From positions 1 to 29,585 of the forward strand of contig CALERM010000081.1 of assembly GCA_937907715.1 (NCBI GenBank): DNA of 29,585 nt, in the 5' to 3' direction. The translations under genes were made by a program, and so were the position numbers. The stretch comes from an uncultured Clostridia bacterium (GTDB taxonomy: Bacteria; Bacillota; Clostridia; Oscillospirales; Oscillospiraceae). Positions 1 through 7,401 of the stretch are shown one piece after another; within the stretch, counting starts at the first letter, position 1, and each line of letters starts with the position of its first letter. The notes below the pieces were generated by a model that was given only the letters and a program-made list of their open reading frames with translations, did no database searches and was not told the origin of the DNA.

Positions 1-51
1 CATCGGACTGCGGCAGATGTTGCCGTGGCAAACGAATAAGATTTTTGTCAT
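1..51 (-). CDS. Low-molecular-weight protein tyrosine phosphatase (5' end only)
   Basis: Only the first 17 codons are in the window; the gene continues past position 1. They read MTKILFVCHGNICRSPM, the signature N-terminus of the LMW-PTP/arsenate reductase fold. The CX5R phosphate-binding loop is complete, with catalytic Cys8 and Arg14 followed by Ser. Family members dephosphorylate phosphotyrosine (sometimes phosphoarginine) on cytoplasmic proteins. The ATG has an AAAGGA ribosome site about 9 bases upstream. It starts 54 bases after the aldo/keto reductase stop on the same strand with no terminator seen between them, so the two are probably cotranscribed. The motif identification is strong; the substrate is unknown. 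Confidence 0.88.
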   Translation of the reverse strand, partial: MTKILFVCHGNICRSPM

Positions 52-105
52 TGCTGTGAATCCTTTCAACGGTCCGCAGGCTCCGGCGCTGCCGGGCTTT
101 CGCCG

Positions 106-1134
106 TTACTTTTCTTCTTTGCTCTGCGCGAGGACCTGCCAGTAGTCGTTGTAGTTCGCCTGCAGAAGCTCGGGCGTGTTGAGCCCGTAGGGGCACTTCG
201 ACGTGCAATGCCCGCAGTGCTTGCAATTCTCGATCCGGTGCATTTTCTGCTGCCACTCGTCGGTCAGCCACTCCTGCGCGGGCGCGCGTCGGAGCATCAG
301 AGACATCCGCGCGCACTGGTTGATCTCAATGCCTGCCGGACACGGCATGCAGTAGCCGCAGCCGCGGCAGAACTCGCCGCAAAGCTCCTTCCGGTCGCGC
401 TCGATTCTTTCCTGGCGCTCCGGCGTCAGCGCCGCACCCTCGCGGATACACTGCAAAAACTGGTCCAGCTCCCGCTCGCGCTGTACGCCCCAGATCGGCA
501 CAACGCCCTCCTGCAGCGCCATCCATGCCGCCGCGGTAAAGCCGTCGCGAATCAGACCGCCTGCCATGCCCTTCATCGCGATAAAGCCCATATTCTTTTT
601 GCGGCACTTTCTCACCAGCGCCTGCTCCTGCTCGCCGGCAAGATAGCTGAACGGGAACTGCAGCGAGTCATAAAGCCCGGAGTCAATCGCCTCATGCGCC
701 ACGGCAAGGCGGTGGTTTGTGATGGCAATATGACGGATTTTTCCCTGCTTTTTCGCCTCCAGCGCCGCATCGTAGAGCCCGTCGTCTCCGTCCGGCTTCG
801 GACAGAACGCCGGATTGTGGAACTGATAAATGTCGATGTAGTCGGTCTTCAAGGTGCGAAGGCTGGTCTCCAAATCCTCCCGGAACTCCTCTGCATTCTG
901 CGCGGCGGTCTTCGTCGCAAGGACAATTTGATCACGCATCGCGGAAAATGCCGCGCCGACCTTCTGCTCGCTGTCGGAATACGCGCGCGCAGTGTCGAAG
1001 AAGTTGATGCCGCCGTCATACGCCTTGTGTAAGAGCGCGACCGCCTCCCGCTCGCTGATGCGCTGGATGGGCAGGCAGCCGAAGCCGTTTTTCTCCAGAA
1101 CCAGTCCGGTTTTGCCGAAAGTAATCTGATGCAT
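106..1134 (-). CDS. Aldo/keto reductase with C-terminal [4Fe-4S] ferredoxin-like domain
   Basis: Protein of 342 aa. Residues 1-250 form an AKR TIM barrel with the expected tetrad Asp47, Tyr52, Lys75 and His106 (DTARAY, ATKTA and QFHN contexts). The C-terminus adds two cysteine clusters, C256-C259-C262-C265 and C304-C307-C310-C314, as in the 4Fe-4S-containing AKR subfamily common in anaerobes. It probably reduces carbonyl substrates in the cytoplasm, with electrons from NAD(P)H or via the Fe-S centres; the substrate is unknown. The frame stays open upstream for another 51 codons, but the ATG at 1134 is chosen because GGGAGGAG lies just before it and the AKR homology starts there. It diverges from the CMD-cupin gene. 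Confidence 0.93.
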   Translation of the reverse strand: MHQITFGKTGLVLEKNGFGCLPIQRISEREAVALLHKAYDGGINFFDTARAYSDSEQKVGAAFSAMRDQIVLATKTAAQNAEEFREDLETSLRTLKTDYIDIYQFHNPAFCPKPDGDDGLYDAALEAKKQGKIRHIAITNHRLAVAHEAIDSGLYDSLQFPFSYLAGEQEQALVRKCRKKNMGFIAMKGMAGGLIRDGFTAAAWMALQEGVVPIWGVQRERELDQFLQCIREGAALTPERQERIERDRKELCGEFCRGCGYCMPCPAGIEINQCARMSLMLRRAPAQEWLTDEWQQKMHRIENCKHCGHCTSKCPYGLNTPELLQANYNDYWQVLAQSKEEK

Positions 1135-1165
1135 GAAAGCTCCTCCCTCTGTGTAATCTTTTTTC

Positions 1166-1194
1166 AGTATAGCAAAAGAAGGGCGTTCTGAAAA
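1166..1194 (-). promoter_or_regulatory. Probable sigma-A promoter for the aldo/keto reductase
   Basis: On the minus strand, a TTTTCA -35 (1189-1194) is followed by a 17-bp spacer and a TATACT -10 (1166-1171). The -35 is weak (4 of 6), the -10 is good. The leader would be about 25 nt. Confidence 0.5.
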
Positions 1195-1287
1195 GCCCCC
1201 TGCCCGCCGAATTCCGTCTTCTTTTTCGCATCCGGTGCAGCACGCAGCAATGCCCAATGGCTGTTTTTCCGGATAGCTGCCGGGCAT

Positions 1288-1316
1288 TTGACGAATGTCT
1301 GCCCGAGGAATATAAT
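1288..1316 (+). promoter_or_regulatory. Sigma-A promoter for the CMD-cupin/flavodoxin operon
   Basis: TTGACG (1288-1293), an exact 17-bp spacer, then TATAAT (1311-1316), which is a near-consensus housekeeping promoter. The predicted start near 1323 leaves a leader of about 30 nt before the ribosome site and the ATG at 1352. Confidence 0.85.
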
Positions 1317-1351
1317 ATACGAATCAACAAGCACGACTGGAGGTATTTGCT

Positions 1352-2104
1352 ATGGCAGTAAAACAGACGGCAGGACGCGAACGGCTCGGAACGTTTGCGC
1401 CGAAGTTTGCCGCGCTCAATGACGACGTACTGTTCGGCGAGGTCTGGAGCCGGGAGGACAAGCTCAGTCTCCGCGACCGGAGCCTTGTGACCGTGGTTTG
1501 TCTGATGGCGCAGGGTCTGGTCGATTCGTCGTTTCAGTATCACCTGATGAGCGCAAAGAAAAACGGCATCTCCAAAACGGAAATCGCTGAAATTCTGACG
1601 CACGCGGCGTTCTACGCCGGTTGGCCGAAAGCGTGGGCGGCGTTCAACATGGCAAAAGCGGTCTGGGCAGAGGAAGACGCGCCCGCAGATGAGATGGCGG
1701 CGCACGCAGCTTCCATGGTCTTTCCCATCGGTGCGCCGAACGATGCGTATGCAGCCTATTTTACCGGCAAAAGCTATCTTGCGCCGGTCTCAAGCTCCCA
1801 GGTTGGCATCTACAATGTTACCTTTGAGCCAGGTTGCCGCAACAACTGGCACATCCACCATGCGAAAACCGGCGGCGGGCAGATTCTCGTCTGCGTGGCG
1901 GGGCGAGGCTACTATCAGGAAGCGGGCAAGCCCGCGCAGCTGCTCGTCCCCGGCGACGTGGTAAACATTCCGCCCGAGGTCAAGCACTGGCACGGCGCTG
2001 CGCCGGACAGCTGGTTCTCGCATCTGGCGGTCGAGGTCCCCGGCACGGAAACGTCCAACGAGTGGTGCGAGCCCGTTACGGACGAAGCATATCCGAAGCT
2101 CTGA
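1352..2104 (+). CDS. Carboxymuconolactone decarboxylase-family domain fused to a cupin
   Basis: Protein of 250 aa with two domains. Residues 10-105 resemble the CMD/AhpD fold (helical, with a GLVDSSFQYHLMSAKKNGI-type segment), but the CxxxH redox motif of AhpD peroxidases is absent. Residues 145-230 form a cupin: motif 1 has H167 and H169, and motif 2 has PGDVVNIP followed by His212/His214. The usual cupin glutamate between these is replaced by glutamine (Q177). The fusion is widespread in anaerobes, where it is annotated from CMD homology rather than by proven reaction. A GGAGG ribosome site precedes the ATG. The flavodoxin gene follows 24 bases downstream in the same unit, which points to redox or electrophile detoxification. 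Confidence 0.9.
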   Translation: MAVKQTAGRERLGTFAPKFAALNDDVLFGEVWSREDKLSLRDRSLVTVVCLMAQGLVDSSFQYHLMSAKKNGISKTEIAEILTHAAFYAGWPKAWAAFNMAKAVWAEEDAPADEMAAHAASMVFPIGAPNDAYAAYFTGKSYLAPVSSSQVGIYNVTFEPGCRNNWHIHHAKTGGGQILVCVAGRGYYQEAGKPAQLLVPGDVVNIPPEVKHWHGAAPDSWFSHLAVEVPGTETSNEWCEPVTDEAYPKL

Positions 2105-2128
2105 TTATTTTCACAGGAGGTTTTTATC

Positions 2129-2611
2129 ATGTCAAAAGTTCTCGTCGCCTATTTTTCCGCAAGCGGCGTCACGGCAAGGCTTGCCAAGACGCTGGCGTCC
2201 GCTACGGGCGCGGACCTTTTTGAAATCAAGCCCGTCACGCCCTACACAAGCAGGGATCTCGACTGGATGGACCAGACCAGCCGGTCAACGATCGAAATGC
2301 AGGACAAGTCCTCCCGCCCCGCGATGGCGGAAACGCTGTCCTCCTGCGCGCAGTACGATACCGTTTTCGTGGGCTTCCCCATCTGGTGGTATGAAGCGCC
2401 GCACATCATCGAGACGTTCCTGGAAAGCTGCGATTTAAGCGGCAAGACCGTCGTCCCCTTCGCCACCTCCGGCGGAAGCTCGATGGGCAAAACCGCGAAG
2501 ATTCTCGCTCCCAGCTGCCCCGGCGCAGCGGTTCTGGACGGCAAGGTCCTGCGCGCGTCCAGCTCGGAAGCCGACCTCAAGGCGTGGGTTTCCGGTCTGC
2601 ATCTGGCATAA
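2129..2611 (+). CDS. Flavodoxin-like FMN protein
   Basis: Protein of 160 aa with a flavodoxin fold. The N-terminal strand and phosphate loop read VLVAYFSASGVTARLA (residues 4-19). The FMN-sandwiching region holds FVGFPIWWYEAP, and the later loop is FATSGGSSMGK. It is one of the 150-180 aa flavodoxins that act as NAD(P)H-dependent or electron-shuttling FMN proteins in the cytoplasm. An AGGAGG site lies 8 bases before the ATG. It is the second gene of the CMD-cupin operon and probably supplies or accepts electrons for a partner there. No canonical terminator follows; the palindromic repeat at 2650-2813 begins 39 bases downstream. Confidence 0.9.
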   Translation: MSKVLVAYFSASGVTARLAKTLASATGADLFEIKPVTPYTSRDLDWMDQTSRSTIEMQDKSSRPAMAETLSSCAQYDTVFVGFPIWWYEAPHIIETFLESCDLSGKTVVPFATSGGSSMGKTAKILAPSCPGAAVLDGKVLRASSSEADLKAWVSGLHLA

Positions 2612-2649
2612 TTCTCGTGAAAACTGGCTGCCTGCGGCGGGTGTTTTCC

Positions 2650-2813
2650 AGGGTGTATTCTTCCAACTGTCAACGCACCCGGACAGCGGGCCTTTTCACG
2701 CTGCGCTGCGTCATTTTTCCTTGAAATACGTCAGTATTCCTGCGAAAAAATGTCTTGCTCAGCGCAAAAATTCTTCGCTGCCGGTCACATCGCCAGCTGA
2801 AAGAATGCACCCT
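2650..2813 (+). repeat. MITE-like palindromic repeat, copy 1
   Basis: A 164-bp non-coding element. Its ends are 20-bp terminal inverted repeats, 2650-2669 and 2794-2813, matching at 17 of 20 positions and beginning AGGGTG. The whole element is a long imperfect palindrome centred exactly at 2731/2732, with inner arms AAATAC-gtca-GTATT, CATTTTT/AAAAAATG and GCGCTG/CAGCGC. Bases 2701-2792 match the reverse complement of 29494-29585 at 86 of 92 positions, so it belongs to a dispersed family. No transposase is encoded. The right end and the copy 2 end are flanked by TA when the element is taken as GGGTG...CACCC; the left end has CA. Short peptides that can be read through it are identical in both copies because the DNA is repeated, and are not considered genes. 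Confidence 0.85.
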
Positions 2814-2910
2814 AACGTTTTTGTGTTTTTTGTTGGAAAACGAACATACTATCCCCGATCGGTCCGTTATACTGATCCCACAAGCAAACACAAAAACAGG
2901 AGGTTCTCAA

Positions 2911-4503
2911 ATGGACAACATGTTTTGCTATCAGTGCGAGCAGACTGCCGGCTGCTCCGGCTGCACAGGCTCCCGCGGCGTATGCGGAAAGACGGCGGAC
3001 GTCGCCAATTTGCAGGATGCGCTCACGGGCGCGCTCATTGGTCTGGCGCGCGCGACAACGAACGCCCAGCCCACAAAGGACACCTGGCATCTGATGATCA
3101 GCGCCCTGTTTGCCACGCTCACCAACGTCAATTTCAGCGCCGAAGACATCGAAGCCTTCACCCGCCGCGTCCACGAAGAAACACGCCGTCTGGTCCCGGA
3201 CTGCAGCTGCTGCCAAAGTCCCTGCGGTCACAACGATGACTACGACATGCAAAAGCTCTGGTCTGCGCAGGCGGACATCCGCAGCCTCAAGTCGCTCATC
3301 CTCTTCGGCGTGCGCGGCATGGCAGCGTACGCCCACCACGCCTATGTGCTGGGCTATGAGGACGAAGACCTCAGCCGCTTCTTTGCCAGGGCGCTGTTTG
3401 CCGTTGGCGAGGACTGGGGCATGGAAGAGCTTTTGCCGCTCGTTCTGGAGGTCGGTGAAAAGAACCTTGCGTGCATGGCGCTGCTGGACCGGGCGAACAC
3501 CGAAACGTTCGGCAATCCCGTGCCTGTGCAGGTGCCGCTGACAATTGAAAAAGGTCCGTTTATCGTCGTCTCCGGTCATGATCTGCGCGATCTGAAGCTG
3601 CTGCTCGAACAGACCGACGGCAAGGGCGTCAACGTCTACACGCACGGCGAGATGCTGCCCGCGCACGGCTATCCGGAGCTGAAAAAGCACCCGCAGCTCA
3701 AGGGCAATTTCGGCACCGCGTGGCAGAGCCAGCAGAAAGAGTTTGCAAGCATCCCCGCGCCGGTGCTTTTTACCACAAACTGTCTCATGCCGCCGAAAGA
3801 CAGCTATGCTGACCGCGTCTACACGACCTCCGTCGTCGGCTATCCCGGCATGAAGCACATCGGAAAGGACAAGGACTTCTCCGCGCTCATCGAGCATGCC
3901 ATCCGCCTCGGCGGCTATGCGCAGGACCAGCACTTCACCGGCATCAACGGCGGCAGCACGGTCACAACCGGCTTTGCGGCAAACGCAGTTCTTTCTGCTG
4001 CGCCGCAGATCATTGACGCCGTAAAATCCGGCGCCATCCGCCATTTCTTCCTGGTCGGCGGCTGCGACGGCGCGCGCCCGGGCAGAAATTACTACACCGA
4101 GTTTGTAAAAAACGCACCGAAGGACACGGTCATTCTGACGCTCGCCTGCGGCAAGTTCCGCTTCAACGATCTCGACCTCGGCACGATCGGCGGCATCCCG
4201 CGTCTTCTGGACATCGGGCAGTGCAACGACGCCTACAGTGCCATCCGGATTGCCCTCGCACTGGCTGACGCCTTCCATTGCAGCGTCAACGAGCTGCCGC
4301 TTTCGATGGTTCTGTCCTGGTATGAGCAGAAGGCGGTCGCGATTTTGCTGACGCTTCTGCATCTGGGCATTGAGAACATCCGCCTGGGTCCCACGCTTCC
4401 GGCGTTTCTCTCGCCAAACGTGCTCTCCTACCTTACTGAACACTATCACCTTACTCCGACCACAACCCCGGAAGAGGACCTCAAAACTCTCCTCGGTGCA
4501 TAA
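2911..4503 (+). CDS. hcp: Hydroxylamine reductase (hybrid-cluster protein)
   Basis: Protein of 530 aa, normal for Hcp. The N-terminal cysteine cluster is C6-x2-C9-x8-C18-x6-C25 (MFCYQCEQT), which binds the cubane Fe-S cluster. Recognisable hybrid-cluster ligand contexts follow in the family order: SGHDLRDLKLL, THGEMLPAHG, TTNCLMPP, GGCDGARPGRNYY, LACGKFRFN, GQCNDAY and WYEQKA. Hcp reduces hydroxylamine in vitro and acts as a nitric oxide reductase or S-nitrosylation factor in nitrosative stress. The frame is open upstream into the repeat, but the ATG at 2911 has an AGGAGG site and starts at the family N-terminus. No hcr reductase gene is adjacent. A possible -10 (TATACT, 2868-2873) lacks a good -35, which would fit an activator-dependent promoter. 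Confidence 0.97.
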   Translation: MDNMFCYQCEQTAGCSGCTGSRGVCGKTADVANLQDALTGALIGLARATTNAQPTKDTWHLMISALFATLTNVNFSAEDIEAFTRRVHEETRRLVPDCSCCQSPCGHNDDYDMQKLWSAQADIRSLKSLILFGVRGMAAYAHHAYVLGYEDEDLSRFFARALFAVGEDWGMEELLPLVLEVGEKNLACMALLDRANTETFGNPVPVQVPLTIEKGPFIVVSGHDLRDLKLLLEQTDGKGVNVYTHGEMLPAHGYPELKKHPQLKGNFGTAWQSQQKEFASIPAPVLFTTNCLMPPKDSYADRVYTTSVVGYPGMKHIGKDKDFSALIEHAIRLGGYAQDQHFTGINGGSTVTTGFAANAVLSAAPQIIDAVKSGAIRHFFLVGGCDGARPGRNYYTEFVKNAPKDTVILTLACGKFRFNDLDLGTIGGIPRLLDIGQCNDAYSAIRIALALADAFHCSVNELPLSMVLSWYEQKAVAILLTLLHLGIENIRLGPTLPAFLSPNVLSYLTEHYHLTPTTTPEEDLKTLLGA

Positions 4504-4508
4504 AAACA

Positions 4509-4543
4509 AAAAGCAGCCCTGACCAATGGTCAGGGCTGCTTTT
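4509..4543. terminator. Bidirectional intrinsic terminator after hcp
   Basis: A perfect 16-bp stem (4509-4524 with 4528-4543) and a 3-base loop, GC-rich core AGCAGCCCTGACC, A-rich on one side and T-rich on the other. It lies between the convergent hcp and SH3-protein genes and can serve both strands. Confidence 0.92.
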
Positions 4544-4562
4544 GTCTGTATTGGGTTTCGCT

Positions 4563-5849
4563 TTATTCCGCCGCCTTGAGGTACTGCGCGGACATGTAGG
4601 CAAACTTGTCGTTGTAGACGATCTGGTACCAGCCGTTTTCGGTCTGACCGCAGACAGCAACGGCGCTGCTCTCGAGCATCGTCATGAGAACGTCCCCATC
4701 GGTCGAGGGCTGCGAGCGGACGTTCACGTCGTTGGTCGTAACCATGCACGTGCCCATCGGGGTTACGGTTCCGGCATCCGCCGGCCAGACGCTCTCGTCT
4801 TTATCAAGATTCATTACGTAATTCGAGCCGAAGATTGCCGCGACGGTGCATGCCTGCTTGGTCGTCAGACGCGCGGTCTGGTCGCCGTTCTGCACGGAGG
4901 CAGACCACGTATCGTCCTTCCAGGTAAGCTCCAGCATGTAATCTGCGCCATCCATCGTCGCCTTGTAGGGATACTCGGACGCAGTCGTGCCAGTCTTGTA
5001 GCTGGCGTTCACGAGAATCGTGCTGAGCGTAATGGCGTCCGCCTCGGAAAGCTCCACCGGCTCCTGCTCGCTCGCAGCGTCGGTGCTGCTGAGCTGGACG
5101 CGGCTCGAAGGCTCCGGCTCCTCGGCAATCGTGCTCTTGAGGGTAAACCAGGACGACTCGCTATCCTCCTCGAAGCTGAACTCCACCTCACGCCCGGAGG
5201 CTTTATCGGTCAGGATGAAGCCCGTGTCGAGGGTGATCATGTTGTAGAGCCCGGAATTTGCATAGAACTCCTTGAACTGGTCCTGCATGGTAGCCTCTTC
5301 ACTCTTGACGCCGCAGGCATATGCCGTGTCAAGAGACAGCCTGCTTCCCATGTTGTCGCGCAGATAGCTGTCGGAGATCAGGTGCAGCGGCAGCAGCATG
5401 TCCAGAACGCCGTCCGGCATCGACACCTCCCGGTGGCAGCCCATGAAGACATACCAGTTGGAGATGTGCGTCGGGTCCTGCTGATACAGACACCAGCTCT
5501 CCACGCCCGAGCCTGTGTCGCGCGTGAACAGCACCGCCGCGCCGTAGGCGTTGTCATAGTTTGTAGCGGTGACGTTCTCATTATTCTTGGTAATGAGCTT
5601 TGTCATCTTCGCAAGCTTCGTTTTCGTTTCAAAATGATATCCGCCGTAGGAGACATAGTCGCCGCTGTTGAGCTCTGCGTTCAGCGGAAGCACCAGCTCC
5701 GAGCCGGTGGAGAACGCCTGCGCGTTGATGCCGCCGGTCTGGTTCTTTTTCGAGCAGCTCGAAATGATCACAATCAGGACAATGACAAGCAGCGCCACCG
5801 CTCCGGCAAGCATCAGCAGTCTCTGCTGCCGGCGTCTTCTTCTTTTCAT
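4563..5849 (-). CDS. Secreted or membrane-anchored protein with C-terminal SH3b domain
   Basis: Protein of 428 aa. It starts with a strongly basic stretch (MKRRRRRQQR), then a hydrophobic segment at about residues 11-30 ending in ISSC. This can be read as a lipobox or as a single membrane anchor. The middle is rich in Ser, Thr and acidic residues and has no family I recognise. The last 60 residues form a bacterial SH3 domain (TTNDVNVRSQPSTDGDVL ... GWYQIVYNDKFAYMSAQYL), which usually binds cell-wall peptide. The ATG at 5849 is chosen because GGAGG precedes it and the signal segment starts there, although the frame opens further upstream. It is monocistronic with its own promoter and a shared terminator. 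The role is probably in the cell envelope; the function is unknown. Confidence 0.82.
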   Translation of the reverse strand: MKRRRRRQQRLLMLAGAVALLVIVLIVIISSCSKKNQTGGINAQAFSTGSELVLPLNAELNSGDYVSYGGYHFETKTKLAKMTKLITKNNENVTATNYDNAYGAAVLFTRDTGSGVESWCLYQQDPTHISNWYVFMGCHREVSMPDGVLDMLLPLHLISDSYLRDNMGSRLSLDTAYACGVKSEEATMQDQFKEFYANSGLYNMITLDTGFILTDKASGREVEFSFEEDSESSWFTLKSTIAEEPEPSSRVQLSSTDAASEQEPVELSEADAITLSTILVNASYKTGTTASEYPYKATMDGADYMLELTWKDDTWSASVQNGDQTARLTTKQACTVAAIFGSNYVMNLDKDESVWPADAGTVTPMGTCMVTTNDVNVRSQPSTDGDVLMTMLESSAVAVCGQTENGWYQIVYNDKFAYMSAQYLKAAE

Positions 5850-5918
5850 CGGGATTCCTCCATTCGTACAAACTTTCAAAATATTCTTCCGGATACACTT
5901 CCTGCATTTTATGTATTG

Positions 5919-5947
5919 AGTATAGCACACTTTTTTTCTCTTGGCAA
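5919..5947 (-). promoter_or_regulatory. Sigma-A promoter for the SH3-domain protein
   Basis: On the minus strand, TTGCCA (5942-5947), a 17-bp spacer and TATACT (5919-5924). The predicted start near 5912 gives a leader of about 60 nt. Confidence 0.8.
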
Positions 5948-5986
5948 ATTGATTCCCGGAAAATTAAGAATTCCAAAGAAAAACCG

Positions 5987-6003
5987 TTCGACCCGCTTCG
6001 ACA
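5987..6003 (-). promoter_or_regulatory. Candidate tandem Spo0A boxes
   Basis: On the minus strand, TGTCGAA (5997-6003, a perfect 0A box) is followed after 3 bp by GGTCGAA (5987-5993, 6 of 7). The 10-bp repeat is the spacing at which Spo0A dimers bind. The pair lies between two divergent promoters, 13 bp upstream of the HAD gene's -35. The sites are read from sequence; binding is inferred. Confidence 0.4.
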
Positions 6004-6015
6004 CGCTTTTGTCTC

Positions 6016-6044
6016 TTGCGCGTCCGGCGCGAAACCGGTATAAT
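6016..6044 (+). promoter_or_regulatory. Sigma-A promoter for the HAD/CatA-like operon
   Basis: TTGCGC (6016-6021), a 17-bp spacer and a perfect TATAAT (6039-6044). The predicted start near 6051 leaves a very short leader of about 20 nt before the GGAGGAAG site and the ATG at 6072. Confidence 0.78.
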
Positions 6045-6071
6045 GGTGGAAACGAATTCTGGAGGAAGCTC

Positions 6072-6731
6072 ATGCGCTACAAATGTCTGGTGCTGGACCA
6101 CGACGACACGCTGGTCAACAGCACCGCCACCATCCATTTCCCCTGCTTCTGTGCATTTTTGAAGGAAGTCCGCCCGAACGCGAAGGCATACACGCTCGAA
6201 GACTATTTCCGCAAAAATTTTGACCCCGGCATTCTCCCGTTCTTCACCGAAGAGATCGGGCTCTCGCCGCAGGAGCTGGACGATGAGTTCCGCTTCTGGC
6301 AGAACTATGTAAGACCCCGCGTCCCGCAGGCGTTTTCCGGCATGCGCGAGATTCTCGAGCGGCACAAGCGGCAGGGCGGCATTCTTGCCGTGGTGTCCCA
6401 CTCGATGAAAGACGCGATTGTGCGCGACTACCGGGAAAACGGTCTTCCCGAGCCGGACGTGATCTACGGCTGGGAGCTGCCGCCCGAGCAGCGCAAGCCC
6501 GCGCCCTGGGCGCTCGAGCAGATCATGGCGCAGTTTTCCCTGCCCGCCTCGGAGCTTCTGATGGTGGACGATCTCAAGCCGGGCTATGACATGGCGCGCG
6601 CGGCGGGCGTCGACTTTGCGGCGGCGGGCTGGGCATATGATGTGCCGGAAATCGAGGCGTTCATGCGCAAAAACTGCGACTTCTATTTTAAAACCGTACA
6701 GGAATTCGGAAGCTTTCTGGAGGAGGACTGA
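6072..6731 (+). CDS. HAD-superfamily hydrolase (phosphatase-like)
   Basis: Protein of 219 aa with the four HAD motifs. Motif I is LVLDHDDT with Asp9 (nucleophile) and Asp11 (acid/base). Motif II is AVVSHS, motif III the Lys in RKPAPWALEQ, and motif IV MVDDLKPGYDMARAAGV. A cap domain of about 70 residues follows motif I, as in phosphoglycolate phosphatase and beta-phosphoglucomutase relatives. It probably hydrolyses a small phosphorylated metabolite in the cytoplasm; the substrate cannot be told from sequence. GGAGGAAG precedes the ATG. The next gene begins 2 bases after its stop, so the two are translationally linked. Confidence 0.9.
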   Translation: MRYKCLVLDHDDTLVNSTATIHFPCFCAFLKEVRPNAKAYTLEDYFRKNFDPGILPFFTEEIGLSPQELDDEFRFWQNYVRPRVPQAFSGMREILERHKRQGGILAVVSHSMKDAIVRDYRENGLPEPDVIYGWELPPEQRKPAPWALEQIMAQFSLPASELLMVDDLKPGYDMARAAGVDFAAAGWAYDVPEIEAFMRKNCDFYFKTVQEFGSFLEED

Positions 6732-6733
6732 GT

Positions 6734-7357
6734 ATGCGGGAGCTTGATCTGCAAGCATGGGCAAGGCGCGATATTTACGGGCTGTTTGAAACTTGTGACT
6801 GGCCGTTTTACCAGCTTTCGTTTCCGCTGGATGTGACGCAGCTCAAAGCATTTACGAAGCGCGAAGGGCTGTCGTTTTACTTTACGCTCTCGTGGCTTTT
6901 GACGAAGGGCATGGAGCAGCAGGAGGCGTTTTGCATCCGCATCCGCGAAGGGCGGCTGTTTGTCCTCGACGAGCTGATGCCCAGCTGCACGGTGCTGCGC
7001 CCCGGCGAAGAGGCGTTCCGCATCCTCTCGCTGCCGGCAGGGTCCTCCCCCGCCGACTTCTGCCGCCGCGCCAGAGCGCTTGCGCAAACGCAGACGGCGC
7101 TGTATGACGAAAAAACCGAAGGTCGCGACGATCTGATTTATATTTCGTGTCTGCCGTGGCTGCCGGTGCTGTCTTTGACCAACGAGCGGCATGTGGACAC
7201 GGACGACTGCATTCCCCGCGTGGGCTGGGGCAAATATCAGGCGCAAAACGGAAGACTGATGCTTCCGATCTGCCTCGAGGTCAACCACAAAACCGTCGAC
7301 GGGCTGCACATCGGGCGGCTCTACGAGTATCTTCAGAAAACCATCGACAATTTATAA
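6734..7357 (+). CDS. CatA-like O-acetyltransferase
   Basis: Protein of 207 aa, close to the usual 210-220 aa of chloramphenicol acetyltransferases. The catalytic motif reads NHKTVDGLH: His185 corresponds to CAT His195 and Asp189 to Asp199, while the first histidine of the classical HHxxxDG is Asn. The N-terminal WARRDIYGLF retains an arginine where CAT has its structural Arg18, and SFYFTLSWLLTK matches the family. Such CatA-like proteins are common in Firmicutes chromosomes and most are not proven to confer chloramphenicol resistance; the acceptor may be another hydroxyl compound. Its AGGAGG site lies inside the end of the HAD gene. Confidence 0.88.
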   Translation: MRELDLQAWARRDIYGLFETCDWPFYQLSFPLDVTQLKAFTKREGLSFYFTLSWLLTKGMEQQEAFCIRIREGRLFVLDELMPSCTVLRPGEEAFRILSLPAGSSPADFCRRARALAQTQTALYDEKTEGRDDLIYISCLPWLPVLSLTNERHVDTDDCIPRVGWGKYQAQNGRLMLPICLEVNHKTVDGLHIGRLYEYLQKTIDNL

Positions 7358-7367
7358 CGGATACAAA

Positions 7368-7397
7368 AACCGCACCCCGGGCTTCCGGGATGCGGTT
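7368..7397. terminator. Intrinsic terminator between CatA-like and adenosine deaminase genes
   Basis: A 13-bp stem with one C-A mismatch (7368-7380 with 7385-7397) and a 4-base loop. The T-run is better on the minus strand (TTTTTG), so it mainly ends the adenosine deaminase transcript, with weaker action on the plus strand. Confidence 0.82.
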
Positions 7398-7401
7398 GTC
7401 T

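Noticed and set aside
2619..2648. Hairpin GAAAAC...GTTTTC after the flavodoxin gene as a terminator.
   Set aside because: The stem is short and interrupted and has no T-run; the neighbouring palindromic repeat is a better candidate.
2820..2880. HcpR/CRP-FNR operator upstream of hcp.
   Set aside because: TGTT-8-AACA near 2832-2847 is a weak palindrome and does not fit the known consensus well enough to call.
2721..2910. Reading frames through the repeat that extend hcp upstream or give a peptide beginning MKYVSIPAKK, also found in the second copy.
   Set aside because: They lie in the palindromic element, lack a ribosome site, and are alike only because the DNA is repeated; hcp homology starts at 2911.
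2812..4749. A 645-codon minus-strand open frame opposite hcp.
   Set aside because: It is antisense to a clear Hcp, has shadow-like Arg/Ala-rich composition and crosses the terminator at 4509-4543.
4542..6071. Upstream plus-strand extension of the HAD gene.
   Set aside because: It is opposite the SH3 protein, spans two promoters, and HAD motif I begins 8 residues after the chosen ATG.
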